A DNA stretch of 64,000 nucleotides from Hydnum rufescens UP504 (GCA_014904985.1 MU128943.1:112397-176396); one strand, 5' to 3'; counted from the stretch's first letter, positions 22,256 through 34,902 are shown. Made by a program: numbers and translations. Notes: generated by a model not told the origin, from the letters alone.

Positions 22256-24523
22256 TTATCGTCTCGTCCGGGGCACACGCGGTGGGGAAGCAGTTGCAAA
22301 GAGATCAAGAGGATCCGGTTCACTCGATGCCGTCTTTTCGCTGTCACTTGAGTCTTCCTCCATATCCGGGACGTTTGGATGCTTCAGGGAGCGGGGGTGA
22401 CCAACAAGGATACTCGTCCGGGGGCGAGAGGACTTTCGCTCTGGCCGTGGAGTCACCGGTCGTTCGGATTTGGATTCTTTCGAGTAAACCGAAGGCCGTG
22501 GTTTAGGCGGGGTGATGTACGCAGAGCGAAATGATGTTCCTCTATTCTCCTTCGAATGAAAATGTGCCGCACCTCGGAAGGGTGATGAAGGAACAGGAGA
22601 CATAGGGGTCTCTATTGGGGGAGACGTAAAGCGGTTAGCCGTACGTGTGCGTTTGGCGGGACGAAGAGCGAGTGACTGAGTAGGAACCATAGGTCTGGCC
22701 GATTTGGCACCTCGCTTCCCATTTTTGGCCTGGGGTTTCCGGGGAGAGTGTCGGCGCGGTGGTGTAGCGGGCTGATATCTAGGAGTCCCAGTGTGTTCAT
22801 TCCCCTGTCGAAGCTGGGCCAATCGATCTTCTGCTTCTGCTAGCCAGTTTGATACAGCCTCGAGTTGGAGATCATCGAGAAGAGGCTCAGGATCAGGATC
22901 CTCATCCGTGGGCTCGCTATGAGCTTCAACATGCGCTACGACATTGGTAAGAAAAAGGACCTCAAGGTCGAATAGCGCGTCTGCTTGCCGCAAGACCTGG
23001 GCGTAATCTCGTACAGATTCGAAAAAATAGAAGTCGTCGAGAATTACGAGAAGAGGGCGAAAGTGTGATGGGCCGTCGGAGGTCCATGGTCTTGACACGC
23101 GATTCATCTTGGCGATCAGGGTGGCAACCCTCCAGCCGTCACATCGCGCGAGGACATGCGTGGCGAAGCTTATAGCTCCAGGAAATAGATCCGCTGTTCC
23201 TTCCCATTCTACCACATCAAGGAAGCAGATCGCCGTCGAGCGTAACGCATCAATCCACGCCGTTGCCTCTTCGAAAGCGTCATCGGGTGGAAGGGCAAGA
23301 TCAATCTCAATGATCTGAGAACACCATCGCTGAATCTGTGTCGAATTTCGTGGGTTTCCGTAAAATGATGGTAGGATGGCATCAAAGAGTTTGAGACGTG
23401 CGAAAGGATCCGATATATGTTTGAAGAGGTAATCAAGTGCCATGGCACTCCAAACCGGTTCCACCGCGGCGGGTTTCATTGTCTTGAGTACCAGATTCAC
23501 GAAGTCGTCTTCGGAGCAGCGATATCGAGGCGTGGATGATATTGTGCGGTATAAATTTGTAAGGTACTTTTCGTGGAGAACAGCATCCAAGGGATGGTCG
23601 TTAGATCGAAACGGAGTCAATGCGGTGTTTAATAAATAAAGAGTCGCTGTCTTGACCTGCGAGAAGCACAAATTGAGCAAAGAGCAGCAGGCAGTAAGAT
23701 GAGAATCAACCGAACGTCATTCCGATAACAATGTTCAACGCAAATAGTTAGGATATCTTCCCATAGATTAGGGACAGAACTGGGCAATACCCGATGGATT
23801 ATTCCAATTGCATGTGGGATGACGGCCCATCTGGTGACCGCGTCAGAAGATCATTCGTTCAAAAGAAAGCGTATAGAACAGACCTTCGCAGATGCTCTGG
23901 AATGTCTTCGTAGCATTGATCCACAATTTCATTTTCTTCAGGGCCCTCTTCCTCCAATTCATCATCTGAGGCACTATCGTCTCTACTTACGAGGGCAACC
24001 ACAGAGGATTCGATGTTTGCACCAAGTACGGCAGCACACATGTGACTCAAAGAAGGGACAATGCTTCTGGATTGAAACTTGTTGGGATACGCCACCTTAA
24101 CCACGGCACGGAAGGCGTCGCACACAGCTCTGACCTTCCGCGATATTGAATCGACGGGCACCCCGCGGCGCGAAGTCAAGGCCAACCGAAAGGGATAAAT
24201 CGGTTCGGGAGATTCCATAGCAGGAGGTGGCCCATAATCTTCCCATGAAGTGGGGAGAATAACAGATAAGGATCGAACGCGTCGAGAACGCTTGGGAGAT
24301 CTTGATGGTTTCGATGGTGGGTTTGAAGAAGACAAAGGAAGGGCTATGGGGCTTTGGTCCCTCCTGCACGACGACTGGGTGATCTCCCTGGTGCAGCAGA
24401 AGAGTTCAATAAATTTCCCAGAGCAAGTGCTCTGGAACGTAGAGGTCGCAAAACACGATGAAGTTTGGACAACGACAGTTCAACGAGATATTCATCTGTC
24501 TGACCTGGCGCCAGATGCGTCAT
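22256..24523 (-). CDS. protein of unknown function, with one apparent frameshift
   Basis: Three exons: 24523-23884, 23830-23716 and 23656-22256 (introns 53 and 59 nt). Their joins are in phase and give about 718 residues if the G run at 24348-24351 (CCCC on the coding strand) is one base short. From ATG 24523 the N-terminus reads MTHLAPGQTDEYLVELSLSK and a leucine-rich helix, then a Ser/Pro/Lys/Arg-rich linker (SPKRSRRVRSLS). A mostly alpha-helical middle (YPFRLALTSRRGVPVDSISR... ICVEHCYRND) follows. The last third is disordered and basic (RKPQAKNGKRGAKSARP, many SP/TP sites), ending ASPPRVPRTRR. The SP/TP sites and basic clusters suggest a nuclear, phospho-regulated protein, which is inference only. 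I do not recognise the family. Confidence 0.7.
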
Positions 24524-25147
24524 AAACTCGTGTAAATCGTATCAATAATCAAGCCAGAACTGGGGGGGCTGTAGCCAATCTTGGGGGCTGGTGGCAGTGC
24601 AGATCGTCGGTAAATTCCGTACGCACAAACCGCTGTTTTTCTCCCAAAAGGATTGCCTTACCTAGAGACCTCGCATTCTACGGAAGAACAAATCAATATG
24701 TATAAGGGGCCGATCATGCTCAATTAATGGCTTCATGAGGTCGCCAAGATGATCCTTCTGCTGATACCCTTCTTTCCTGTGTATCCATTCCGCGAAGTCA
24801 ATTACTTGTGCTCTCCCAATGTGCTCCTTCGAGTCACTTCTGTCACCCTCAACAGATCGAGTTTCTTTTTCTCTTCTAGAATGAAGGTTAAATTCTTGGG
24901 AATGTTAGCGTGCATACAATACGGTAATGGCACCGCTCGGACCACAGGTTTCCACTCGTCGTAGGGACAAAATGGAGCCGTCCTAATTGGAGATGCAGAG
25001 GTGTCGGGAGCACGCGATCTCTTGCGACGAGGTGATGATGATTTAATATATACACAATAAAGGTTGTGGACAATCTAGCGCGGCGACCCGCGTACGTGCC
25101 TCCTAACGTCAACATCATGTTCGGATAGCTACACAGCACGAACACTT
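24524..25147. other. intergenic region
   Basis: About 620 bp between the starts of the unknown gene (minus) and the end of the MDR gene (minus). Small open frames only; nothing recognised. Confidence 0.5.
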
Positions 25148-26547
25148 CTAGATGTCGGGGATGACAATCTTGTCGCCGTGATTCTCATTCAGCCTCAACA
25201 TGTCCGCTCCTTTCTGTACTCCGCCGCCCGCGAGTCCTCCAGAAAACTCTCGGTAGGATATGAAGGAGTAGGGACCGTCCTCGAGAATTTTTTGCAAGTA
25301 TTCTCCGCACTTGCGGCCAAACGCGCGGCCCTCCGGCTTCAACAAGTCGCATGAGTCACAACACTGAACAAGGCACGCCCAAGAGAACCCGAACATGGCT
25401 CACCTTGAGTATCACCGCCAGGAACGTACGAGCACGTTTGATGTCGGCACCTTCGAAGGGAAGAATATCCTGTCCTTGCGGGGTGACCGTCCTGGAATGA
25501 AGGGCTAGGATAAGTGTCTGTCGAATTGGTAGAAAAGGGAAAACGAACGCGAGCGTCCCTCCGGGGCTGATGATCTTCACCAAAGGTACCAGGGAAGCTG
25601 GTGTGGATATAGCGTCATAACCATAGAGTAGCTTCTCGTCACCCAGGTAGTTTTGAATTTGTTCCACGACGTCCGCATCTTGGTAATTAAAGACGGCTTT
25701 CGCGCCAACGGATTTTACGTCATTGAAGCGATGGGGAGAGGCGGTGGCGATGATATGCGAATAATTGGCAGCTTTAAGAATTTGGACACAGTGTCTGCCG
25801 ATCCCACTACCGGCGCCCCAGACGAGGATAGGCGTTGGATTCGGAGTGGGGAACGGGTCGCCGGGCCACCGAAGATTGAGAAGCGTAGGAAAGCAGAGGC
25901 CCACCAGGGCAGTATAAAAGGTGATGGGGATTGTCGCTGCTTGGGAGAAAGAGACGGTATCAGGAATCTAGATCAGGGAATCCGTGAACTGCACAGGCAT
26001 AAGATGTTGACCGTCATCTTGCCTTTACGGCCGGATTAGCGTCACACGTAGAATATTCCTGGAACGCCGAACAGCTCATCCTGTGTACGAAACTCAGTCC
26101 GCATTGCCATTCAGATCTTTCGAAAACAGACGTACGGCTCGATAAAATTGAAGACAGCGTTGCAAACGTGGTCCCCTTCCTTTACGTGGGTGACTCCTTC
26201 ACCGACTTGGGTGACAATACCACCGAGGTCGCCACCACCGATATAAGGGAATTTGTCGCTCACATATGCATATGCAAATTGTTTATAGTCGATAGGCTGT
26301 GAGAGCGGTTCAACCCGTCAGAAGTCGCTCCCAATAGGTGGTCTTCTTGGAGAGCATGGTTCCGATGGGGATCCAGCTCCAAGAATGAAACGATAAAATA
26401 AAATGACTTGAGCCATACATTTAAGCTGGCCGCCTTGACTTTGATCTGAATCTGCCCTTTTCCAGGGGAAACAGTCGGTACTGAGCGAACGATGAGAGGA
26501 CCCTTGGGCTCTTCTTGCAGGAGTGCGAGATGGGTTTTGGCTGCCAT
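25148..26547 (-). CDS. MDR-family (zinc-binding alcohol dehydrogenase/quinone reductase-like) oxidoreductase
   Basis: NAD(P)H-dependent medium-chain dehydrogenase/reductase of the ToxD/trans-enoyl-reductase-like fungal group. Five exons give an exact 375-residue frame: 26547-26419, 26296-26136, 26080-26023, 25967-25404 and 25363-25148. The N-terminal GroES-like part reads MAAKTHLALLQEEPKGPL, then PIDYKQF and GGGDLGGIVTQVGEGV. The Rossmann glycine motif is ILVWGAGSGIGRHCVQILKA. Typical zinc ligands are absent, so it is likely a non-zinc reductase. The intron 25968-26022 has a GC donor (AAG then GCAAGA) instead of GT, and the last intron (25364-25403) is only 40 nt. The substrate is unknown and no biosynthetic cluster surrounds it. 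An 83-bp duplication lies just upstream of the ATG. Confidence 0.8.
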
Positions 26548-26576
26548 AGATAGAGCACGTCGATTCAAGCTGTATG

Positions 26577-26708
26577 GAGTAGATCGTACCACGATGGGAA
26601 GGAGAGAGGGATTTATAATAATCCATGGGATGTGTGTGTGTCATTCTCGGGATGTGAGGGAGTAGATCGCACCACGATGTGGAGGACAGAAGCATTAATA
26701 ATCCATGG
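26577..26708. repeat. 83-bp-period two-copy tandem duplication upstream of the MDR gene
   Basis: GAGTAGATCG.ACCACGATG followed by AATAATCCATGG occurs at 26577-26628 and again at 26660-26708, with a GT-rich spacer. It lies within 30-160 bp of the MDR start codon, so it duplicates promoter or 5' leader sequence. Confidence 0.65.
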
Positions 26709-27906
26709 TGTAATATGGCCATGGATGGCTTTTCCAGGACCCCGGCGAGCTCAAGCCTGAATCAGACTCCTACTGACCTGAATTAGCTCTTGACTTTTAG
26801 CCCCCGAAGGTCAAACCGGGATCTTGACGATCAGGGGCATCTGAAATGTCACGGCTAATTTGCCGCAATCAACCAAGAGCCTTGAAACCCGATATAAGTA
26901 TGGACCCATGAAGAAAGACTCCCTCCACACGAGCTAGCTTTACATATCTGTATCAACTGGCCCCCGTGGTGGCCCCCGTGGTAGTGGGAGGTGTTTACTG
27001 GCTTTTGTGCCTCCATTCCCTGCCCTGAATTTTTTGGACCTTAAAATCTCTTAAGCACGCCTCCTGAACAGGATGCAGATGATGTCCAGACATTGTGGGA
27101 GTCAACTCAATACAGTAGTCCCCAGGTTTGTGAATATTATAACATCTTCCACCCACTCTCTGGAGATCCAGCCACCTTTGATACGGTCTTTCACGATAGC
27201 AAAAACAAATGTTAAAACGGTACCAAAAACTACTCAAAATAAATACAGTTGGTCTCCAAAACGGTGTTTTGAGGTTCATTTTGAGCTCTATCGTGAAACA
27301 CCCTATTGTTGGCCTGAGTAGTTAGCAAGTGCCGGGAATGATGTGCCTATTCGCCCGCCAGTGCGTTAACAGTGTCTCGTATTCTCGTATTCTGCTTAGT
27401 ACAGCTGATTTCATAAAGATAGACGTGCGATTTTCAACGGTAACATCAAGTTTTGTATCCGATCAAGATTTGCGATGGAGTGGCACCCCTATTGGGGTCC
27501 CATTTTCGCTTGTTCCCGTCTCCACGTGACATGTCGCAACATCCCAGTCGTTCAGAAGGGGCCTCTGGTCATTATGAATGAGTCTCTCAGCACACAACAA
27601 ATTGCTGAGGCACCAAATCAGTCAACAGACAGTCCAAAGAGTCAGAAACTTACGTTTATCTGTTGGAAGGTGAGTTGGCTTGCGGGACGGGGTCCTGGGC
27701 ACAAATTATTTCGGACCCAAATGATCTGTGGTCAAAAATTTTTTACGTCTATCTTTATGAAATCAGCTGTAATCAAGCCAAATTTCCTTTTTAGATGATG
27801 GTAATTTGGATCCGACAGTTTAAATTGCGATGTCTATACTCTCTCTGCTAACCGTGACTGGAGATTCCCCACATTATAAGCCCTGGGGGAGCACACCCTT
27901 TCCGTC
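26709..27906. other. intergenic region between divergent MDR and GH95 genes
   Basis: About 1.2 kb. It contains a 12-bp direct repeat (TGGCCCCCGTGG twice, around 26959-26982) and an ATTATAAG TATA-like motif near 27875, about 30 bp before the first possible ATG of the GH95 gene. No coding frame is supported. Confidence 0.45.
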
Positions 27907-30900
27907 ATGATGAAGTTATCTGATAAAGATTCGTACTCCCCGGACCGCCCATTGACTGGTCTCCGGCGAATAGTCACTGCTCACTGTCTCTTCTCGCAAG
28001 GACCATGCCCGTTTTGCATAGATGTGGAGGATTATCTGCTCTGGTTTCAGGAGCTCGTTCTCATCCAGATCTCACTCGCCATTTTTCTGCTAGTCTTTGT
28101 TCATCTAATGAATGGTGCCCCTTTTCAACTTGAACTTCCGACCTCTGGTAATGTTTTGTGGTATACTTCTCCCGGAGTGATTTGGGCGAACGAATACCTA
28201 CCTCTAGGTTGTTCCCCTTCTCTGAAGGAAAATAGTGGGGTACTAATACGTCTCTATGCTTCCCAGGGAACGGATTTTTGGGCGGTACGTGAATAGGTTA
28301 CGCCTTGATCCATCTTCTTGTGAAAACCTTATGTTGTGATCAGTCATGGTATCTGGAGGAACTGATCTGGATGAAATGGTACTTAATATTGAATCCTTAT
28401 GGAGCGGCGGTCCCTTTTCTACAAAGGTGCGCTCAACGATATGTGTGCTATGCAATCAAAAACCTCAGCGCGAAAATAGTCGTACTGTGGCGGAAACTTT
28501 CCTACCTCAGCCCGCCCATCTCTGGCCCAATCCATGATCAATATTCGTCAATCGATCTTTAATAACCCCTCAGGACTCATAGGTGGTAAGTCTTGAACAG
28601 AACCCTTTTTTGCCGTTTCTAATGCTAGTTTAAGAAAGATGTCAACGTGCTGACATCTGATGGGTCGAATTATGGTACACGTATCTATATAAATTCAGCA
28701 CACTGTTATTGAGATCGGTTTGCAGGCTCGTATGTCAGCCCCGGGAGACTAACTGTGTCGCGCAATGGCTCTGGAAGCCCGAATGCCTATCGTCGATGGC
28801 TCGATCTTGATTCCGGGATTATAAGATCTGCTTGGAAGGAGCACACGTCTACGATATCCCGGTGTGATGAAACATATGCCTATGCCCTGGATTTTGCTTA
28901 CTTCTTTCGTGTCAAGAGAATCATTCTGCTCCAATCCCGCACATGCCTGTGTCTACCACGAACAGAGTGACTCTCGCAGAGGGATATCGGGCTCCTACAC
29001 CTTGGTTCCAGAGTTTTCGGGCGCCAAACTGACCTGCAAAGACGATAACACCTTGGTAATGCATCCTACAAGATTCCCTCTATTACTTTCCCGACTCAAG
29101 ACCCTCTAGTCCATGCGTGGCCAAGCGGGCTCACCAGGAATGACTTACGAGGTCCTGGCTAGCGTTAGGACCCTCGGCGGCAATGCTGTATGCAATAACG
29201 CCACCATTTTTGTCACTGCTGCCGACGAGTCTTGGGTCATTTGGACTGGCGAAACGAACTACGACATGGACGCCGGCAACGCGGCGCACGGCTACTCCTT
29301 CCAAGGAGGAGATCCATCAGTTTCTAATTCAAAAGTATTGATTGCGGCAAGAAATCAGACATACTCCTCATTATTCCATCAGCACTTGGGTGACTATCGG
29401 AAAATCATGGCCATTGGGTCTTTCGAGTTAAATCTTGGTCAGAAACCAGATTTCACGAAGCCCACTTCCCGGCTGATTGCTGAGTATCGAGAAACCTCCC
29501 CTGACGTTGGTGATCCGTACATCGAGTGGCTGACGTTCAATATGGGGAGATATCTACTGGCTAGTAGTGCTCGCGGAAGGATCCCATCGAACCTTCAGGG
29601 TGTCTGGTCCACGGGCAGCTCGTCGCCATGGAGTGCTGGTTCGTACGGTTACTCCAAAGTCGTTTTGCCATGAATGACCGTCAATTCATAGATTATCATG
29701 GTAGGGTGCCTGCGAGAATTTTGGGTCGTCATCGCAGCTCATGCTCTGGTTTTCAGCCAATATCAATGTGCAACAGGCTTATTGGGCAGCGGAGCCGACT
29801 GACCTGGACATCACTCAATCGCTTTGGGACTATATGGAGGTGCGCATGATCGCGAATTCTCCGAGAATGATTGACTATCAATATGTCTTCAGAGAACGTG
29901 GGTCCCAAGGGGATCAGAAACAGCGTTGACTCTGTATAACGCCACCAATGCCTGGGTTGTGCACAACGAAGCAAGTTGTCAATCATTTTGGCCTTATTGC
30001 AGTGCTAACACCTACAATTCCCAATTTCCAGATGAATGTAAGGTATCAGTTTGCGTGGTTATACTGGCCTCGCTCTGATGTGGAATGGATGTTTAGATAT
30101 TTGGACATACCGGCATGAAAGGGCCGTGGAGTGCTTCTTGGGCGAACTATGCTGGTTAGTGACAGTTGATAATGTGTTTCACAGGAGCTTAATGCGTTCG
30201 TGAAAGCGTCTGGGGCGTGGATGGTCAGTGCCTCGTGCTTTCCTGTACGCGTGCATGTCACTAGCAGTCTTTTCCCTTAGATGATGCACGTATGGGACCA
30301 TTACGACTACGGTCGAGGAGATATTTTATGGTGGAAGAACCAAGGCTACCCCTTGATGAAGGTAGCTTTTTCCCCGAATCAGAGGGGCTCCGGAACTTTA
30401 ATCACTACCCACTACCGAAGGGTGTCGCTTCGTTCTGGTTACAAAATTTGTTCCCCGACACATATTTCAACGATGAATCCCTTGTGGTCGTCCCTTGCAA
30501 TTCTCCGGAACAGAATCCAATAACATTCGGTAGGTGTTCCGATTTGTATCTTGTTGTTATCGGCCTTACAGTTAACTTTGATGTCTCTTCCAGGTTGTGC
30601 ACACTGGCAACAGGTAATCTGGGAACTTTTCAACGCCATGCTCAAAGGCTCCAAAGACGCTGAAGAGAGGGACACCGAATTTTTACGCCGTGAGTCGGCG
30701 GCTCTATGTACATTAAAATCAGTTAGCCCGACGCTTTTATCTCCTTAGAAATTGAAGTGGCTCGCGGTCAACTTGATCGAGGCCTTCACGTAGGATCATG
30801 GGGCCAACTGCAAGGTGCAATGTCTTGATGCACTCTAGAATGTGGTGTGAGAACTGAGGATCTCCCCTCTTTCAGAATGGAAAGTGGACATGGACTCTCC

Positions 30901-31713
30901 AACCGATACGCACCGCCACCTGAGTCACCTCACTGGTCTATATCCCGGGTATTCAATTGCCAGCTACAACCCCGAACCTGACTCAGGCCTTAGTTACACT
31001 CGTGCGGAGGTACTAATGGCCGCACAAATGAGCTTGGTACAACGTGGTAACGGCACTGGACCAGATGCGGATGCAGGCCAGAGCCTTTACACACACCATT
31101 AAATCATAACTTTTCCTGATGTCCCATGTTTTATAGGCTGGGGGAAGACGTGGCGTGCAGCTTGTTACGCTCAGCTGGGAAACGCGGCCCAATTCTACTG
31201 GGAACTCAATGTAGGACTATCCTTCGATTGTTGTCTGGTATCTGATGTTGACGTACAACACTCCCTAAGTATGCCGTGAAGGAAAATTTCGGGGACAACC
31301 TTTTTAGTCTTTATGACCCAGCCAGTGCTCACCCTTTCTTCCAGTACGATGCCAATGGTGCTTATCCTGGGGCGGTGATGGTGGGTCCTCGTGATCGTTT
31401 TTGTAGCCTGATCCTGACCTTACTTTCCTCACAGAACGCTCTAATTCAAGCCCCGGATGTAGCGAACTTCTCCATACCTCTGGTAATAACTCTCCTGCCT
31501 GCAGTTCCAAAGGCATGGGGTGCGGGCTACTTGAATGGTGCCAGGCTGCGTGGTGGCATTCGTGCTGATGTGTCTTGGAGCAATGGAAACGTCCACGCGA
31601 CGCTGTCCTTCGATCGCTCCCGATTTAGCAGGTGTGTGCAAATTGTGTACAGGGGGAAGGTGGTCAAATCTTTCATCGGGATGCCAAAACAAGTTGTCGT
31701 ATATTCATCCTGA
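27907..31713 (+). CDS. alpha-L-fucosidase-like glycoside hydrolase, GH95
   Basis: GH95 enzymes hydrolyse alpha-1,2-linked fucose (some act on alpha-galactose), usually secreted. Landmarks in order: [27 protein letters not shown] (28140-28280, spliced), [24 protein letters not shown] (28345-28430), [40 protein letters not shown] then NLQGVW and SPWSA (29520-29640), [13 protein letters not shown] (about 29763), [32 protein letters not shown] (30797-30950) and [18 protein letters not shown] (31138-31190). The stop is at 31711-31713. Many short introns are present. The N-terminus is unresolved: a hydrophobic stretch [18 protein letters not shown] precedes the catalytic part and may be a signal peptide, with in-frame ATGs at 27907/27910 and 28108. 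No obvious disruption was found. Confidence 0.85.
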
Positions 31714-32263
31714 TCATGGCCAAGACTCGGTGAATTGTATTTCTAGACCAAGTTGCCAAGCTGGCCAGCCACTGCTCAGTTTCCATGTGCGTATGGCCTG
31801 GACTCTGATGCCAGAAATACCGCTATTTCATAGTACTGGAAGTATGTTATGAACAAGCTACGTACACTGTATAGTCTGTACTTGAACTGGTGCAGCCCCC
31901 CTTAGTGTTTTGAGCGACCAGCCTATTCCACAACATTGGGCATTTCAAACGATATCGATACTGAGGCGTGTTGGGAGCATGTGGTAGGCTTGGTGGTATG
32001 TGCCTTCAATCGCGAGGAAGAAACCAGGCTCGTACGGTCAGTACTGTACGGTTAAAGGAATGGTTGTAATGCATGCAATTCTTCATGATACGATTCATCC
32101 ATGGCGTGCACCTCAAGCCTGTTATTTTCCCCCATCCTCGTCCCGCGGGCCGCACCATGCCATTTATGGAAGGGTGGCAGTCAAGTTACCAATCTTATAC
32201 CATTACACAGGTGTGGCAAGTCCCGAAATACCTAAAAACCAATTTTGCATCGCTGTTCGTGCG
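31714..32263. other. intergenic region GH95 / LCB2
   Basis: 550 bp of 3' flank and promoter. Nothing further recognised. Confidence 0.5.
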
Positions 32264-34449
32264 ATGCCCTCTCCCATGCAATCCCAGGTCTTCCATCACA
32301 GGAAGTCCCCCCCTCTTCACTGAAAGGTCGTTCAGCGGCGTCCTATCTCACTGCCGTCGCGGAGGCAGACGCTAAGTCAAGAAAATTGGTCAAAACTCCG
32401 ACGGTTACATCCACACCCGCCCTGTCATTTTCTTCGACGACCACATCATCCTCTGATGTTTCCTCTACCGACTCGTCCTATCCCTCTTCAATGACCCAGC
32501 CTTCCTCAGTTTTTGATGACTCCGATGTTGCTGATGGAACTGGATTGATAATTCCTCTTCAACCGCCTTCGTCTGCCCAGGTCTTCCACACGGTCCATTC
32601 AGAGTTTGGCCACTGCGACAACCAGTTGCAGAGACACACATCTCGTCATCCTCTTGGTGTGCCGCTCGAACGTACTGAAGAACAAGACCCACCATACTAC
32701 ATCCTGATCACTACGTATCTTAGTTTTGTGTTTTTTATCTGCCTCGGCCACCTACGTGACTTCCTTGGGAAACGCTGGAACCCTGAACTGTACTCTCATC
32801 TCATTCCAAGCGATGTTCGTACCCGTTTCCGCACTCCTTTTTTCCTGCTGAATGAATTTACCATCACTCCAGGGTTACGCGGCGTTCAGCTCCGATTTCG
32901 ATTCCTTTTACACCCGTCGTCTCAAGTCCCGTCTGGATGATTGTTTCTCGCGTCCAGTAACGGGGGTTCCGGGTCGCACCATAATTCTTCTTGACCGTGT
33001 TTCGCCCGATTACAATGCTACCTTTCACCTGACCGGAAAACATATTCGTGGGCTCAACGTGAGCTCGTATAACTACCTCGGCTTCGCGCAGACTCAGGGA
33101 GGTTGCGCTGATGCCGTAGAAACATCCATTGGGCGCTATGGTCTGAGTTCAATGGGTGGACGAATGGAAGGCGGTACGACCGATCTGCACGTTCAAGCTG
33201 AAGCTCTCGTATCCCGCTTTGTGGGTCATGAAGATTCCATCATCGGTTCCATGGGCTTTGCTACCAACTCGACAACGATACCCGCCTTGGTCGGCAAGGG
33301 TTCTCTGGTCATATCAGACGAGTATAATCATGCCTCGATTCGATATGGAGTTCGCGTGAGCGGAGCCCAGGTCCGCATGTTCAAGCATAATAACATGGAG
33401 GATTTGGAGAATCTGTTGCGAGAAGTTATTAGTCAGGGTCAGCCCAAAACGCATCGTCCTTGGAAGAAGATCCTGCTCGTCGTCGAGGGGTTGTATAGTA
33501 TGGAGGGAACACTTGTGAACCTACCTGCAGTCGTCGCTCTGAAGCAAAAATATAAGGTTGGTGATCTCTCATGGATGTCTTATTCTGAGGTACTGAGTGG
33601 GATTACGCAGTTTTATTTGTATGTGGACGAAGCACATTCGATCGGAGCTCTTGGGCCACACGGCCGGGGTGTGTGTGACTACTTTGGCGTAAACCCTCGC
33701 TCAATCGACATCCTCATGGGCACCTTTACCAAGTCCTTTGGAGCTGCAGGGGGTTATATCGCAGGCCCCAAGCCTCTCATCGCTGCCCTTCGCATTAGGA
33801 CTCATGCGGGGAGTTACGCAGAGGCTATGAGTCCGGTGGTTCTTACCCAGGTGATCGCAAGCATGGGCTCGATTATGGGTGTGGCAGATTCTCCCAAACA
33901 CCTCGAGGTATCCTCGTCCGCTTCCACGTCTACCATTCAAGCCAACGGGGTTACCGATGACTCCAGTTTGAGCTATACAGGCCCGGCACCCTCTTCGCTT
34001 CTCCCCAATGGCTGTCCCTACCGCCACAGTTACGCGATGGAAGCGAGGGCCGCGAGCGACTGCGTCGTCTCGCTTTCAATGTCCGCTACCTATCCCGGGG
34101 GCTCAAGAAGCTTGGTTTCATTACATACGGCCATGAGGACTCCCCCGTCATCCCAATGCTGCTTTTCAATCCCGGAAAGATGCTTCTCTTCTCGCGGTTG
34201 ATGCTCGAGTGGAAAGTGCCCATCGTAGTCGTCGTGGTGGCTTACCCTGCTACACCACTGGTCACCAGTCGCGTGCGCTTTTGCCTTAGTGCAAGCCATG
34301 TCAAGACTGATGTAGATATGCTTCTGAGGGCGTGCGACGAAATTGGTGATCTTTTGGACTTGAAGCATGGCCATGTCAAGGAGCGCTGGACCGTTGACAA
34401 GATCATAGATAATGCACTGCAGATTGCCAAAGACGCTTCGTTCAGCTAA
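32264..34449 (+). CDS. LCB2: serine palmitoyltransferase subunit 2, with two apparent frameshifts
   Basis: PLP-dependent ER enzyme subunit that condenses serine with palmitoyl-CoA, the first step of sphingolipid synthesis. The N-terminal Ser/Thr-rich region is followed by PPYYILITTYLSFVFFICLGH (membrane segment) and GKRWNPELYSHL. The alpha-oxoamine synthase core includes NVSSYNYLGFAQ, GGRMEGGTTDLH, SDEYNHASIR, VVEGLYSMEGT, VDEAHSIGALGPHGRGV and the PLP lysine in GTFTKSFGAAGGYIAG. The C-terminus reads LLFNPGKMLLFSRLMLE, RVRFCLSASHVKTDVD and LLDLKHG. Introns are 32815-32872 and 33557-33610. The frame slips at two C runs, 32307-32313 (just after ATG 32264) and 34003-34006, each one base short. 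Allowing them gives 691 residues. If the first is real, translation would start at the in-frame ATG of MTQPSSVF instead. Confidence 0.9.
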
Positions 34450-34902
34450 ATATTGAGCAACACGACGTTGACATTGTATGGCCTGTCGCTTTGCACTGCC
34501 GTCATTCGGACGTGGATCTCCTTCGCGCAGCTTGGCTTTCTCGTTTTATTTTTTTCCACTGCCCGCTTTCTATTATAAATTCTATGGTGCGTTATCAGTG
34601 CACGGTTTGCCATGTATCCGGTTCTCCTTGCACCGATGTAATTCGCTTGGTCATGCACACAATTCGCATACACAATCCTCCTGCACATTTTTTTATATCA
34701 TACAGGCACTTAGCTCGACGCTATTTTGTTCGTCCCCTTTCTGTGTTGGTCACCATCTGATACACGGATTACCTCCTTGTATTATACTACGCCCAAAGGA
34801 GCTGGGTGTGCTCCTCTAATATTAGCCTCGTGCTCGCACATTCCTTGGCCTTATGAGGAGGTACGTATTAGTCGACTCGATGTAGATTGCAAAATATGTA
34901 CG
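34450..34902. other. convergent 3' intergenic region
   Basis: 453 bp between the stop codons of LCB2 (+) and RRP9 (-). Both 3' UTRs must lie here and may overlap. No coding frame. Confidence 0.5.

Noticed and set aside
24880..24905. GGTTAAATTCTTGGGAATG resembles a conserved 18S rRNA segment
   Set aside because: Only about 12 bases match and the surroundings show no rRNA similarity; chance.
25148..31713. MDR oxidoreductase and GH95 gene as part of a secondary-metabolite cluster
   Set aside because: No synthase, cyclase, P450 or transporter lies nearby; neighbours are housekeeping genes.
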